Assembly (NCBI GenBank): GCA_964545715.1
Contig: CAZJHX010000226.1
Location: 1-13,444 of the forward strand
Origin: CAZJHX01 sp964545715
GTDB taxonomy: Bacteria > Myxococcota_A > UBA9042 > GCA-2863065
Direction: 5' to 3'
Length of the DNA stretch: 13,444 nucleotides
Below, piece after piece: positions 1 through 6,395 of this stretch (positions within the stretch are counted from its first letter, which is position 1; each line of letters opens with the position of its first letter). Under the pieces are notes generated by a model. That model searched no databases and was not told the origin of the DNA. It saw only the letters and a program-made list of their open reading frames with translations. The translations under genes and the position numbers were made by a program.

Positions 1-1
1 G

Positions 2-370
2 CCGTTTGGAGAGCCGCGCCAGGTCCTGATGCTGCAGGGCATCGTCGACACCTACATCCTGCCGCCCATCGCCAACGCCACCTCGCTGTCGATCGGCCTG
101 GACCTCGCGGGCGACGCGCTGGACACGGACGTGGAGCTGCTCGGTGGACCACAACCCCTGCTGCCACTGCTGGCGCTGGTCGGCCGCCGGCAAGTCCACC
201 TGCCGGTGAAAGGCAACCGCGGTGCAGCCACGGCGGTCGTCATCCAGCACCCCGAAGACGGCATCGAGGACGGTCACGAGGTCGTCTTTCAAACCGCCCT
301 GCCCAAGACACAATATCGGTGCTTTCTGGAGTCTTTGCTGAAGGGCACACCGACGGTCTGCGCCGAATAG
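2..370 (+). CDS. C-terminal fragment of a probable alpha/beta-hydrolase-like protein (5' end outside window)
   Basis: The frame is open from base 2 to a TAG stop at 368-370 with no convincing start inside, so this is the last ~122 residues of a longer protein. Two segments look like the end of an alpha/beta-hydrolase fold. QGIVDTYILPP resembles the strand and turn that carry the catalytic acid. DGHEVVFQ, about 75 residues later, resembles the loop that carries the catalytic histidine. The nucleophile Gly-X-Ser-X-Gly elbow would lie upstream of the window. The ATG at base 29 is internal: the strand preceding QGIVD (residues FGEPRQVLM) is coded before it. The TAG stop directly abuts the stop of the convergent gene, with no bases between. 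Similar C-termini occur in large lipoproteins of myxobacteria as I recall, but that is memory and not a search. Substrate unknown. Confidence 0.6.
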   Translation, partial: PFGEPRQVLMLQGIVDTYILPPIANATSLSIGLDLAGDALDTDVELLGGPQPLLPLLALVGRRQVHLPVKGNRGAATAVVIQHPEDGIEDGHEVVFQTALPKTQYRCFLESLLKGTPTVCAE

Positions 371-1570
371 CTACATGGTGCAGGCGCCCAGGCCGCGGTA
401 GGTTTTTGCCCGCTCGACGATCTCATCACCACGCACGAGCAATACCTCGTTGAAGCGCTCGGCCAATTCGCCGGCTTTTGCGTGACGGCACAAGACCGGG
501 TCCCCAAGCGCCAATGTCGGTGCGACCGGGCTGAGTTCAAAGGGCGTCTGCACCTCGCCGAAGCCCTCCATGCCCAGCGGCGTGAGCCCGTGTGGCAGAT
601 GTACTACGGGCAGCCGATCCGGACCCGCGCCGCCAGACGCGGGATAGCCGCCCCCTTGACAGGTGACAAACCCCTGGTCGGACCAGCGAACCACGCCGAT
701 GGCGAAAAACGCGGCGGGCTTGAGCGGCAGGCCGTCGTACCCGTCGAACAGGTGCGGGCACAGAAAGCCGGAGCCCGCGGTCACCTCGGTGACGGTTGGA
801 TCGGCGCTGGTGGACGAGACGCTGCCGGTGCCGCCGCCGTTGACAACCGTGAGCTCATGGCCGGCTGCCCGGAGCGCGTCGACCACCTCGCGACGACGCG
901 CGGCCGCCAGTGGGACGCTGCGATTGCGAATGAAGCGACGCATGGGGTCCAGATGCCGGGAGCCCGGGTTGGTCTGGCGCAGGCTGGCGATCTGCGCCTC
1001 GTACGCGAGGATCGCTCGCAGCTGCAGGCCGTCGCTGCGCTGAACTTCGGCCGCCACAGCCAGGGCATCGTCTGCCGACCGCACCGGACTGCGACGCACG
1101 CCGATGTGGACGCGCCCGCCCAGGGGCCGCCAGGAGACGTCCACGTCGATGCAGACCCCCAGGGTGGCGCCGGCATCAGAAGCGGCGGCCGCCAGCAACG
1201 CCACGTGCTCGGGGCCATCGACCGTCGCGATCACGTTTTTGCCCGCCGCCGCCAGCCCCGCCAGCGTCCTGGCCTCCCGAGCCCGGCCGACCGGGTATGC
1301 CAGCAGCAGATCGTCGAACCCCTGCTCGGCCAGCAGCCCGGTCTCGGTGGCGCTGTACGTCATCAACCCGACAAAGCGCTCACTGTTATCCAGCAGATGG
1401 CGCAGGATCGCCGGTACGCGCACGGACTTTGAGGCCGCCCGCACCAGGATATCGTCCCGCTCAAGCCGCGACGTCAGCAGCGCCTGGTTGTGATCGACGG
1501 CATCCAGATCGACGACCGCACACGGCAGCCGCTCCCCGTCCAACACACGCTTCCACCGTGCCCAGGTCAT
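371..1570 (-). CDS. Fold-type III PLP enzyme, D-threonine aldolase / D-serine dehydratase-like (amino acid deaminase/aldolase family)
   Basis: This 399-residue cytosolic protein has an alanine-racemase-type N-terminal barrel. LPCAVVDLDAVDHN (residues 15-28) is the usual first strand. Lys48 in VRAASKSVRVP is the expected Schiff-base lysine. VNGGGTGS and TEVTAGSGFL (roughly 240-270) match the glycine-rich phosphate-binding part. Near the C-terminus, HAKAGELAERFNE (from His363) is typical of the bacterial amino acid deaminase/aldolase branch. It lies where D-threonine aldolases and D-serine dehydratases place a His-X-Cys/Asp metal site. Only the His is obvious here and the second ligand position is Lys365, so the exact reaction (D-threonine cleavage, D-serine deamination or another) is open. 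The ATG start follows the stop of the upstream membrane-protein gene by one base (TGA-C-ATG). A GAGG lies about 7 nt before it inside that gene, so translational coupling is likely. The family call is firm; the substrate is not. Confidence 0.88.
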   Translation of the reverse strand: MTWARWKRVLDGERLPCAVVDLDAVDHNQALLTSRLERDDILVRAASKSVRVPAILRHLLDNSERFVGLMTYSATETGLLAEQGFDDLLLAYPVGRAREARTLAGLAAAGKNVIATVDGPEHVALLAAAASDAGATLGVCIDVDVSWRPLGGRVHIGVRRSPVRSADDALAVAAEVQRSDGLQLRAILAYEAQIASLRQTNPGSRHLDPMRRFIRNRSVPLAAARRREVVDALRAAGHELTVVNGGGTGSVSSTSADPTVTEVTAGSGFLCPHLFDGYDGLPLKPAAFFAIGVVRWSDQGFVTCQGGGYPASGGAGPDRLPVVHLPHGLTPLGMEGFGEVQTPFELSPVAPTLALGDPVLCRHAKAGELAERFNEVLLVRGDEIVERAKTYRGLGACTM

Positions 1571-1571
1571 G

Positions 1572-1994
1572 TCACAGCCTCAGCAGACCCATGAAAAAGT
1601 ACTCGCTCGCCTCGCCCGCGCGCGCCTTTCGGGACTGGCGGACGGCTAAGAACATCGCGACAGCGATCTCGACGCCCAGTATGCCCCAGTTGACCGGCAT
1701 GAGGACATCCAGCGCGGTGGCTGTCCAAGCGGGCGCTTCGGCACCGTACTCCCGGGCGCCCCACTCCTCGAAGCGGCGGACCGCGCCCACCGCCTGGTGC
1801 AGCAGAATGTGCGCCACAATGAGGATATGCACACCCGCCAGCATCATCGTGGCCTGCCGCCCGTGATGCGCGACAAACGGCTCGCGACGCCGCCACGCCA
1901 GCAGCGCCGGCAGCACACCCAGTGTGACCGCCAGCACCCATAGATGAGCGCGTGCGGCCCTGCGGCGGTCTTCTCTGGGGGGCGATTCGGTCAC
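1572..1994 (-). CDS. Small membrane protein, DUF4870-like
   Basis: A 140-residue protein with a charged N-terminus and about three hydrophobic helices (residues ~17-34, 48-71 and 99-118), so an inner-membrane protein. FVAHHGRQATMML just before helix 2 recalls the conserved His/Gln motif of DUF4870/Tic20-like small membrane proteins, whose function is unknown. An acidic/aromatic loop (FEEWGAREYGAEAP) separates helices 2 and 3. The start is a GTG at 1992-1994. It is the only reasonable start because an in-frame TAA lies about 24 nt upstream; no good Shine-Dalgarno is visible. It is the first gene of a two-gene operon with the PLP enzyme, separated by one base. It diverges from the PP2C gene across 55 bp that could hold promoters for both. 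Protein-coding status is well supported; the family name is tentative. Confidence 0.72.
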   Translation of the reverse strand: MTESPPREDRRRAARAHLWVLAVTLGVLPALLAWRRREPFVAHHGRQATMMLAGVHILIVAHILLHQAVGAVRRFEEWGAREYGAEAPAWTATALDVLMPVNWGILGVEIAVAMFLAVRQSRKARAGEASEYFFMGLLRL

Positions 1995-2026
1995 GCCGCG
2001 CCATGATAGCTTTTCTTAGCGACTCC

Positions 2027-2040
2027 GTAATACGTGATAC
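2027..2040. promoter_or_regulatory. Candidate operator: GTAATAC-GTGATAC repeat in the divergent promoter gap
   Basis: Two adjacent 7-mers, GTAATAC and GTGATAC, match at 6 of 7 positions as direct repeats and at 5 of 7 as an inverted repeat centred on ACGT. They lie in the AT-richer 55-bp gap (1995-2049) between the divergent membrane-protein and PP2C genes, about 10 bp before the PP2C ATG. A regulator site is plausible for that placement. TAATAC could also serve as a -10 element, but no convincing -35 is present. Evidence is sequence symmetry only. Confidence 0.25.
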
Positions 2041-2049
2041 AACTACGCC

Positions 2050-2823
2050 ATGGGGTATGACCACGGGGGCCGGTCGCGCACAGGCGCGGCGCGCACGGTC
2101 AACCAGGACAGCTACTTCGCCGACCCGGACATCGGCCTCTTTGTAGTCGCCGACGGCGCGGGCGGCCTGGCAAACGGCGATGTCGCCAGCCAGCTGGCCG
2201 TCTACGAGATCCGGTCAGCCTTTCAGCGCGATCTGCCACAGACCATGGATGACCGGCGCGAGTGCCTGGTCAGCGGCATCAAGCGCGCCAACAGCGAGAT
2301 TCGCCGCTGGATCGACGAGGGCAACGTGCACCGCATGGCCAGCACCGTGGTGGCGGTATCGTGCGACGGGCCGGACGCGGTCATCGCGCATGTGGGCGAC
2401 AGCCGCTGTTATCGGCTGCGCGGCGACCAGGTCACGCGGCTAACCGACGACCACACCGTGGGCGCGGAGCTCGCGCGCGAGACAGACATGACCGAGGAGG
2501 AGGCCAAGCGCATCCCGTATCAGCACATGCTGTCTCGGGCGCTGGGCGCGGATAAGGACGTGGACGTCGCGATCACCGAGACGCGACTGCACGCGGGCGA
2601 CGTCTTCCTGCTGTGCACCGACGGCGTCAGCGGCACGATCGGCGACGAGGATCTCAGCCGGCTGGTGCGCGAGTGGTCCAGCAACCTGAACGCGGCCGCC
2701 GGAGAGCTGGTCAGCGAGGCCCGTGAGCGCGGCGGCGACGACGTCACGGCGCTGCTCTTCCAATGGGGCGGCGACGGCAAGCACTGGAGCGCGGTCAGAC
2801 TTCGCCCGCGGGGCGACAACTAA
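2050..2823 (+). CDS. PP2C-family Ser/Thr protein phosphatase
   Basis: This 257-residue protein removes phosphate from Ser/Thr residues using two metal ions. The full set of bacterial PP2C motifs is visible in order: RTVNQDS (residues 15-21); VVADGAGG with metal ligand Asp35; ASTVVAV (97-103); HVGDSRCYRLRG followed by LTDDHT (114-135); LLCTDGVSG with Asp191; and GGDDVTALL with Asp230/Asp231. Length equals a bare catalytic domain, with no membrane helix or extra sensor domain, so it is soluble. All metal-binding aspartates appear present and it should be active. ATG at 2050 is chosen because the fold begins immediately after it; no strong ribosome site precedes it. It is followed after 15 bp by the DoxX-like gene, probably in one transcript. 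The kinase gene further right is a possible opposing enzyme, though not adjacent. Confidence 0.93.
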   Translation: MGYDHGGRSRTGAARTVNQDSYFADPDIGLFVVADGAGGLANGDVASQLAVYEIRSAFQRDLPQTMDDRRECLVSGIKRANSEIRRWIDEGNVHRMASTVVAVSCDGPDAVIAHVGDSRCYRLRGDQVTRLTDDHTVGAELARETDMTEEEAKRIPYQHMLSRALGADKDVDVAITETRLHAGDVFLLCTDGVSGTIGDEDLSRLVREWSSNLNAAAGELVSEARERGGDDVTALLFQWGGDGKHWSAVRLRPRGDN

Positions 2824-2838
2824 GAAGCAGGAGGCAAG

Positions 2839-3225
2839 ATGTCAGAGCAAACAAAGGGCGCCGTGATCGGCTATTGGGTTCTCACCGGCATGATCTGCCT
2901 GAGTCAGGGCGCCTCCGGCGTCATGGACTTGATGCAGGCAGCGCCGGTCAAAGAGGGCATGGAGGCCCTCGGATACCCGACGTGGGTGCTGTACATCCTG
3001 GGTCCCTGGAAGATTCTGGGCGCCGCCGCTCTGGCCGCACCGGGCTACGCGCTGGTCAAAGAGTGGGCCTACGCGGGCTTCTTCTTCGACTTCACGGGCG
3101 CTGTGGCCTCGCATACGCTGAACGGCGACGGCCCGGACCTGATCATGCCCGCCGCGATTCTGACCGCGGTGCTGATCGGCTCCTACAAGCTCCGACCTGC
3201 GGACAGGCGCCTGCCCTCGACCTGA
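2839..3225 (+). CDS. DoxX-like family integral membrane protein
   Basis: A 128-residue protein with four hydrophobic helices (about residues 8-30, 49-68, 74-92 and 100-117). The signature resembles the DoxX-like family: ILGPWKILGAAALAAPG followed by KEWAYAGFFFDFTGAVASH. Such proteins are small inner-membrane proteins distantly related to the DoxD/DoxX quinone-reductase-type subunits; for most bacterial members the role is unproven. An excellent Shine-Dalgarno, AGGAGG at 2829-2834, sits 4 nt before the ATG. The gene follows the PP2C gene by 15 bp, so co-transcription is likely. Its TGA directly touches the stop codon of the convergent lipoprotein gene, and a hairpin spans the junction. Confidence 0.88.
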   Translation: MSEQTKGAVIGYWVLTGMICLSQGASGVMDLMQAAPVKEGMEALGYPTWVLYILGPWKILGAAALAAPGYALVKEWAYAGFFFDFTGAVASHTLNGDGPDLIMPAAILTAVLIGSYKLRPADRRLPST

Positions 3226-3241
3226 TCACTGCGCGATCAGG
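3221..3241. terminator. Hairpin across two abutting convergent stop codons (possible bidirectional terminator)
   Basis: CCTGATC (3221-3227) and GATCAGG (3235-3241) form a perfect 7-bp stem around the 7-nt loop ACTGCGC. The left arm contains the TGA of the DoxX-like gene and the first bases of the reverse-strand stop of the lipoprotein gene. It is the only strong hairpin at a convergent junction here and could end or stabilise both transcripts. No clean T-run follows on either strand, so it does not meet the strict intrinsic-terminator definition. Confidence 0.4.
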
Positions 3242-4899
3242 CTTTCGAAGCTCACCACATTGAGGGTGTCGCCATCCTCGTGACGGACGACATAGGCCAC
3301 TGCCTCCTCGTTGGCGACGAGACCGACGATCAGCGCCGGGTAGGACAAGTGGGTGATGCCGTCGGGGTGTACGACGACCAGGCCGCCGCCCGCCTCGCCC
3401 TCGGGATACGTCGCAAACATCCAGTCGCCGTCGCGCCGGATTTCGATGCCGAAGCCGGTGTTCAGCGCCAGCGATTGGGTCTCGTCAGTGGTCACGTCCC
3501 ACAGCGTGAGCTCGCGCGCTTTGCCCTCTGCGTCGTCGTCGAACAGCACCCGGCCGTCTGAGAGCACGCCACGGACGTATTTGATGTCGCGCCCGGTGTC
3601 CGTCAGGGTCCCGGTCACCTCGTCGTACAGATAGAGGTGATCTTCGACCGCGGTGGAGCAGCCCGCGTAGTTGCCCTGAACCAGGCGCTGAGGCAGGCCG
3701 TTGAGGTCGCGCGCGCCGCAGTGGTTCTCCAGGATGTGATTGGCCTCGCCGTCGCGCAGGTCCCAGAAGTCCCGATCCATCCAGCCTGCGCGCGGGAAGA
3801 AGGAGATGCCGTGCTCGTGAATACGCACGCCCAGCGACGTGGTGGACCCGCCGGCGGACGTCGGCTCCGGCATCGGGATCGCGTACGAGCCGCTGCCGTC
3901 CAGGCTCCACACGTGCACTTTGCCGTACACGCCCGTGCCGATGCCCACCGCAGCGACGCCCTCGTCCCGGTTCAGCTCAAAAAACGCGACGGAGCCTGCA
4001 GGCAGATCCGACATGAAGCCCTCGCCCGTCGTCAGATCGTAGGCCATGAGCAGCCCGTCGATGGTGACCATCGCGTAGTGCCCCTCCAGCCCGATCAGCT
4101 TACCCGCTTCCGCGACCACCTCCTGGTCGCCGGTGTCCAGCTGACGCGCGATCACCGCACCATCCTGACCACGCACGTGCCAGCCGCTTTCAGCGTGATA
4201 ATGGCGCGGCTTGGACTTGGCCCATTCGGTGGACTCGCCGCCGTCCAGGCGTAGCTCCATCAGGGCGGATGTCTCCCATTCAACGGCCATCACGGCGTTG
4301 CCCGACGGCGCGAGCGCGATGTCGCCCCAGACCTTGGTGTGCGCTTTGGGCGCCTCGCCGTCGCGCCAGGTGTGCAGATCCAGCGTGATCTTCAGCAGCC
4401 AGGTCTTGGCGTCCTCCTGCCCCTCCATGTCCTCGTCCACGCGACCATAGGCGACCGTTTTGCCGTCGTCGCTCCAGTGCAGGCCGGGGTTGCCGCCCTG
4501 GATCCCCTGTACGACGCGCGTGTCGACGATGGTGCTCTGCCCACTGGCGATCGTGAGCACATGCAGCGTGCCGTGCACCGGGAAGGGCGCGCCCGACTCC
4601 TGCTTGAAGCCCTCTTCGTCCGTCATATAGAACAGCCGCGCGCCGTCCTTGGACATGCCCAACATGCGGATCTTGTCGGAGTCGGAGTCGATGGCGACGT
4701 CGGCCTGGGTCACAACGATCTCGGGCACGTCCAGCAATGGATCCGGCAGCGCCGTCTGTGCAGTTGCCTGGACTGGTGGCGGCGCAACGTCCACCTGTGG
4801 CGTGTCCACCGTCGCGGGCTCCTCATAGACCGCCCCGTCCGGCGCGTCGAGTGCACATCCAACTACACAAATCGCTGTCGCTAATACCAGGCACCGCAT
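3226..4899 (-). CDS. Lipoprotein with beta-propeller-like (WD40/TolB-like) repeats
   Basis: A 557-residue exported protein. The N-terminus is a short lipoprotein signal peptide ending in the lipobox VVGC, with Cys15 as the lipidated residue. A Pro/Val/Thr-rich tether follows to about residue 60. The rest is rich in short beta strands with recurring blade-like patterns: SKDGARLFYMTDE, HWSDDGKTVAYGR, APSGNAVMAVEWE, LSDGRVLFDDDAEGKARELTLWDV, DGDWMFATYPEGEAGGGLVVVHPDG. This fits a TolB/WD40-like propeller of about 500 residues, usually a binding or scaffold surface. No catalytic motif is recognised. Two cysteines near residues 390-410 could form a disulfide. The ATG has a very strong Shine-Dalgarno (AAGGAGGTC), but much of that site lies in a perfect 10-bp stem-loop (4900-4932), so translation may be controlled. 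It lies 78 bp downstream of the cysteine synthase-rhodanese gene on the same strand. Confidence 0.8.
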   Translation of the reverse strand: MRCLVLATAICVVGCALDAPDGAVYEEPATVDTPQVDVAPPPVQATAQTALPDPLLDVPEIVVTQADVAIDSDSDKIRMLGMSKDGARLFYMTDEEGFKQESGAPFPVHGTLHVLTIASGQSTIVDTRVVQGIQGGNPGLHWSDDGKTVAYGRVDEDMEGQEDAKTWLLKITLDLHTWRDGEAPKAHTKVWGDIALAPSGNAVMAVEWETSALMELRLDGGESTEWAKSKPRHYHAESGWHVRGQDGAVIARQLDTGDQEVVAEAGKLIGLEGHYAMVTIDGLLMAYDLTTGEGFMSDLPAGSVAFFELNRDEGVAAVGIGTGVYGKVHVWSLDGSGSYAIPMPEPTSAGGSTTSLGVRIHEHGISFFPRAGWMDRDFWDLRDGEANHILENHCGARDLNGLPQRLVQGNYAGCSTAVEDHLYLYDEVTGTLTDTGRDIKYVRGVLSDGRVLFDDDAEGKARELTLWDVTTDETQSLALNTGFGIEIRRDGDWMFATYPEGEAGGGLVVVHPDGITHLSYPALIVGLVANEEAVAYVVRHEDGDTLNVVSFESLIAQ

Positions 4900-4932
4900 C
4901 TTTGACCTCCTTTGCCGTGTCCGAGGTCAAAG
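4900..4932 (-). promoter_or_regulatory. Perfect 10-bp stem-loop sequestering the Shine-Dalgarno of the lipoprotein gene
   Basis: On the minus strand the leader reads CTTTGACCTC, then a 13-nt loop GGACACGGCAAAG, then GAGGTCAAAG, then the ATG. The two 10-base arms are exactly complementary and the stem ends at the base just before the start codon. Five bases of the ribosome site (GAGGT of AAGGAGGT) are inside the stem. In RNA this should hinder ribosome binding unless melted by heat, a ligand, a protein or another RNA. As DNA it is equally a symmetric protein-binding site. The pairing is seen directly; the regulatory role is inference. Confidence 0.6.
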
Positions 4933-4938
4933 CTATCG

Positions 4939-4959
4939 GGCGCCACAAAGTTCGGCGCC
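4939..4959 (-). promoter_or_regulatory. Second leader hairpin, GGCGCC-N9-GGCGCC
   Basis: Two copies of GGCGCC, each itself palindromic, flank a 9-nt spacer. They form a 6-bp all-GC hairpin six bases upstream of the ribosome-site stem-loop. On the minus strand its loop contains CTTTG, complementary to CAAAG in the loop of the 4900-4932 hairpin, so a loop-loop contact is possible. Alternatively it is a weak terminator for the upstream cysteine synthase-rhodanese gene, but no T-run follows. Confidence 0.35.
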
Positions 4960-4976
4960 TTAAGTGTTCTTAAAGG
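4958..4976 (-). promoter_or_regulatory. First leader hairpin, CCTTTAAG-AACA-CTTAAGG
   Basis: Directly after the stop of the cysteine synthase-rhodanese gene, the minus strand carries CCTTTAAG, loop AACA, then CTTAAGG. This makes a 7-bp stem with one bulged base. It shares two bases with the next hairpin, so the two may be mutually exclusive, as in attenuators. It is AT-rich and weak alone. Confidence 0.3.
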
Positions 4977-4977
4977 A

Positions 4978-6312
4978 TCAGCCGGCCTCGGTCGGGTGAC
5001 CGGCCTCGCCCCACGCGATCAGGCCGCCGTCCAGCGTTCGGACGTTCGTGTAGCCCAGCGACTGCAGGTACAAAACGCCGCTGATCGACAGGTTGCCGCG
5101 GTTGCAGACCGTGACGATCGGCGCGTCGACATCCTGGGGCAGCGTGGCGGCATAAGAGTCGATGTCGGACATCGGCGCCGGCAGCGCGCCGGGGACGTGA
5201 CCCCCCAGAAACTCGTCGAAGTCCCGCACGTCGATAAACGTGGCCTGCTTGCTCTCCCACAGCCCAAAGCCGGCGGCGGTGTCGACCCGCAGCGCATCGG
5301 TCTTGCGCACGTTGTCGATCATCGCGCCCATGCGCCGCTCTTTGGCGCTGCCCACGGGCCCCGTCGAGCGGACCTGCGGCAGATGCTTGACGACCGAGGA
5401 CGCGTACTTGAAGACGTTGTCGGGGAAGATGACGACAACCACGTTTCCCGGCTCGTCGGGTACCAGCTTGAACACGCCGGCCAGCGCCATCGCCGAGCTC
5501 GGACCCGCGATGATGCTCTCTTCGCGATTCAAGCGCAGGCACAGCTCGTAGGCCTCCTGGTTGTTCACGGCCACCATCGCGTCGTACTCGCTGGGCGAAA
5601 ACAGCTCCGTCTGCTGCAGCTGCTTGATGCTGCGCACGCCGGGGATGTCGTGCCCCTCGACCGGGTGGATACCGCACACCTGGACGTCGCTGTTCTGGGA
5701 CTTCAGAAAGCGCCCGGTGCCGGTGATGGTGCCGCAGGTGCCCAGGCCGGCCGCAAAGTGGGTCACCTTGCCCTCGGTCTGCTTCCAGATCTCGGGCCCC
5801 GTCGTCTTGAAGTGCGCCTCGGGGTTGGCCTGGTTCACGTACTGATTCAGCATGTGGTAGTCGGGCAGCTCACCCATCTCGTGGGCTTTGGCGATGGCAC
5901 CTTCGGGTGCGCCTGGCGCCGGGCAGAGATTGTCGTCCATCTCCAGCACCTTGGACCCGAAGACCCGCAGCACGGTGCGCTTCTCCAGCGGGATCTTGTT
6001 GGACAGCGGCGTCGTCAGTGAGTAGCCGCGCGCGTTGCTGACCATGGCCAGGCCCATGCCAGTGTTGCCGGAGGTGGGCTCCACGAGCTTCTGACCCGCG
6101 CTGATCACGCCCTTCGCCTCAGCGTCGGTGATCAGGTTGTAGGCGATGCGGTCCTTCACTGCGCCGAACGGGTTGTACCACTCCAGCTTGGCGTACACGG
6201 CGGTGTGCTCAAAGGGCGTCACCCTGTTCAGGCGCACAAGCGGAGTGGGGTTGTCAGCGCTGGAAACCAGGCCGAGCATATCGGCGTAAACGCGTCGCTG
6301 ATGGTCATTCAT
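4978..6312 (-). CDS. Cysteine synthase-family PLP enzyme fused to a C-terminal rhodanese domain
   Basis: 444 residues in two domains. Residues ~15-320 are a fold-type II PLP enzyme of the cysteine synthase / cystathionine beta-synthase family. Lys53 in NPFGAVKDRIA is the cofactor lysine, EPTSGNTGMGL (78-88) is the substrate loop, GLGTCGTITG (189-198) is the phosphate-binding loop, and PSSA (271-274) lies near the pyridine nitrogen. Residues ~350-440 are a rhodanese domain: FIDVRDFDEFLGGHVPGALPAP, then Cys403 in TVCNRGNLS as the persulfide-carrying cysteine, then LDGGLIAWGEAGHP. The first domain should make cysteine from an activated serine plus a sulfur donor. Acetyl- versus phosphoserine preference cannot be told. 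Fusion suggests the rhodanese supplies or accepts sulfur. The ATG at 6312 has no Shine-Dalgarno, and a perfect inverted repeat lies two bases upstream. ATG at codon 12 is an alternative. Domain calls are firm; the sulfur-relay idea is inference. Confidence 0.92.
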   Translation of the reverse strand: MNDHQRRVYADMLGLVSSADNPTPLVRLNRVTPFEHTAVYAKLEWYNPFGAVKDRIAYNLITDAEAKGVISAGQKLVEPTSGNTGMGLAMVSNARGYSLTTPLSNKIPLEKRTVLRVFGSKVLEMDDNLCPAPGAPEGAIAKAHEMGELPDYHMLNQYVNQANPEAHFKTTGPEIWKQTEGKVTHFAAGLGTCGTITGTGRFLKSQNSDVQVCGIHPVEGHDIPGVRSIKQLQQTELFSPSEYDAMVAVNNQEAYELCLRLNREESIIAGPSSAMALAGVFKLVPDEPGNVVVVIFPDNVFKYASSVVKHLPQVRSTGPVGSAKERRMGAMIDNVRKTDALRVDTAAGFGLWESKQATFIDVRDFDEFLGGHVPGALPAPMSDIDSYAATLPQDVDAPIVTVCNRGNLSISGVLYLQSLGYTNVRTLDGGLIAWGEAGHPTEAG

Positions 6313-6313
6313 G

Positions 6314-6329
6314 GCGGTATTCGTACCGC
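6314..6329. promoter_or_regulatory. Perfect inverted repeat GCGGTA-TTCG-TACCGC before the cysteine synthase-rhodanese start
   Basis: Six-base arms with a 4-base spacer lie one base upstream of the minus-strand ATG (6312), in the divergent gap shared with the LamG-like lipoprotein gene (6313-6395). Spacing and symmetry suit a dimeric repressor operator. In RNA it would be a short hairpin exactly where a Shine-Dalgarno should be. CACAAT (minus strand, 6330-6335) could act as a -10, which would put the start of transcription within the repeat. Regulator unknown. Confidence 0.45.
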
Positions 6330-6395
6330 ATTGTGGGCCCGTGTGCTACTGTCGCCGCGCGCCTTGGGCAGGGCCGCGACCGTTGAGAGTGTGTT

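Noticed and set aside
482..1432. A 316-codon plus-strand frame opposite the PLP enzyme
   Set aside because: No recognisable motifs; the minus strand carries the PLP lysine and glycine-rich motifs over the same bases.
4912..6021. A 369-codon plus-strand frame opposite the cysteine synthase-rhodanese gene
   Set aside because: Shadow of the minus-strand gene, whose motifs are unambiguous. It would also start inside the structured leader with no ribosome site.
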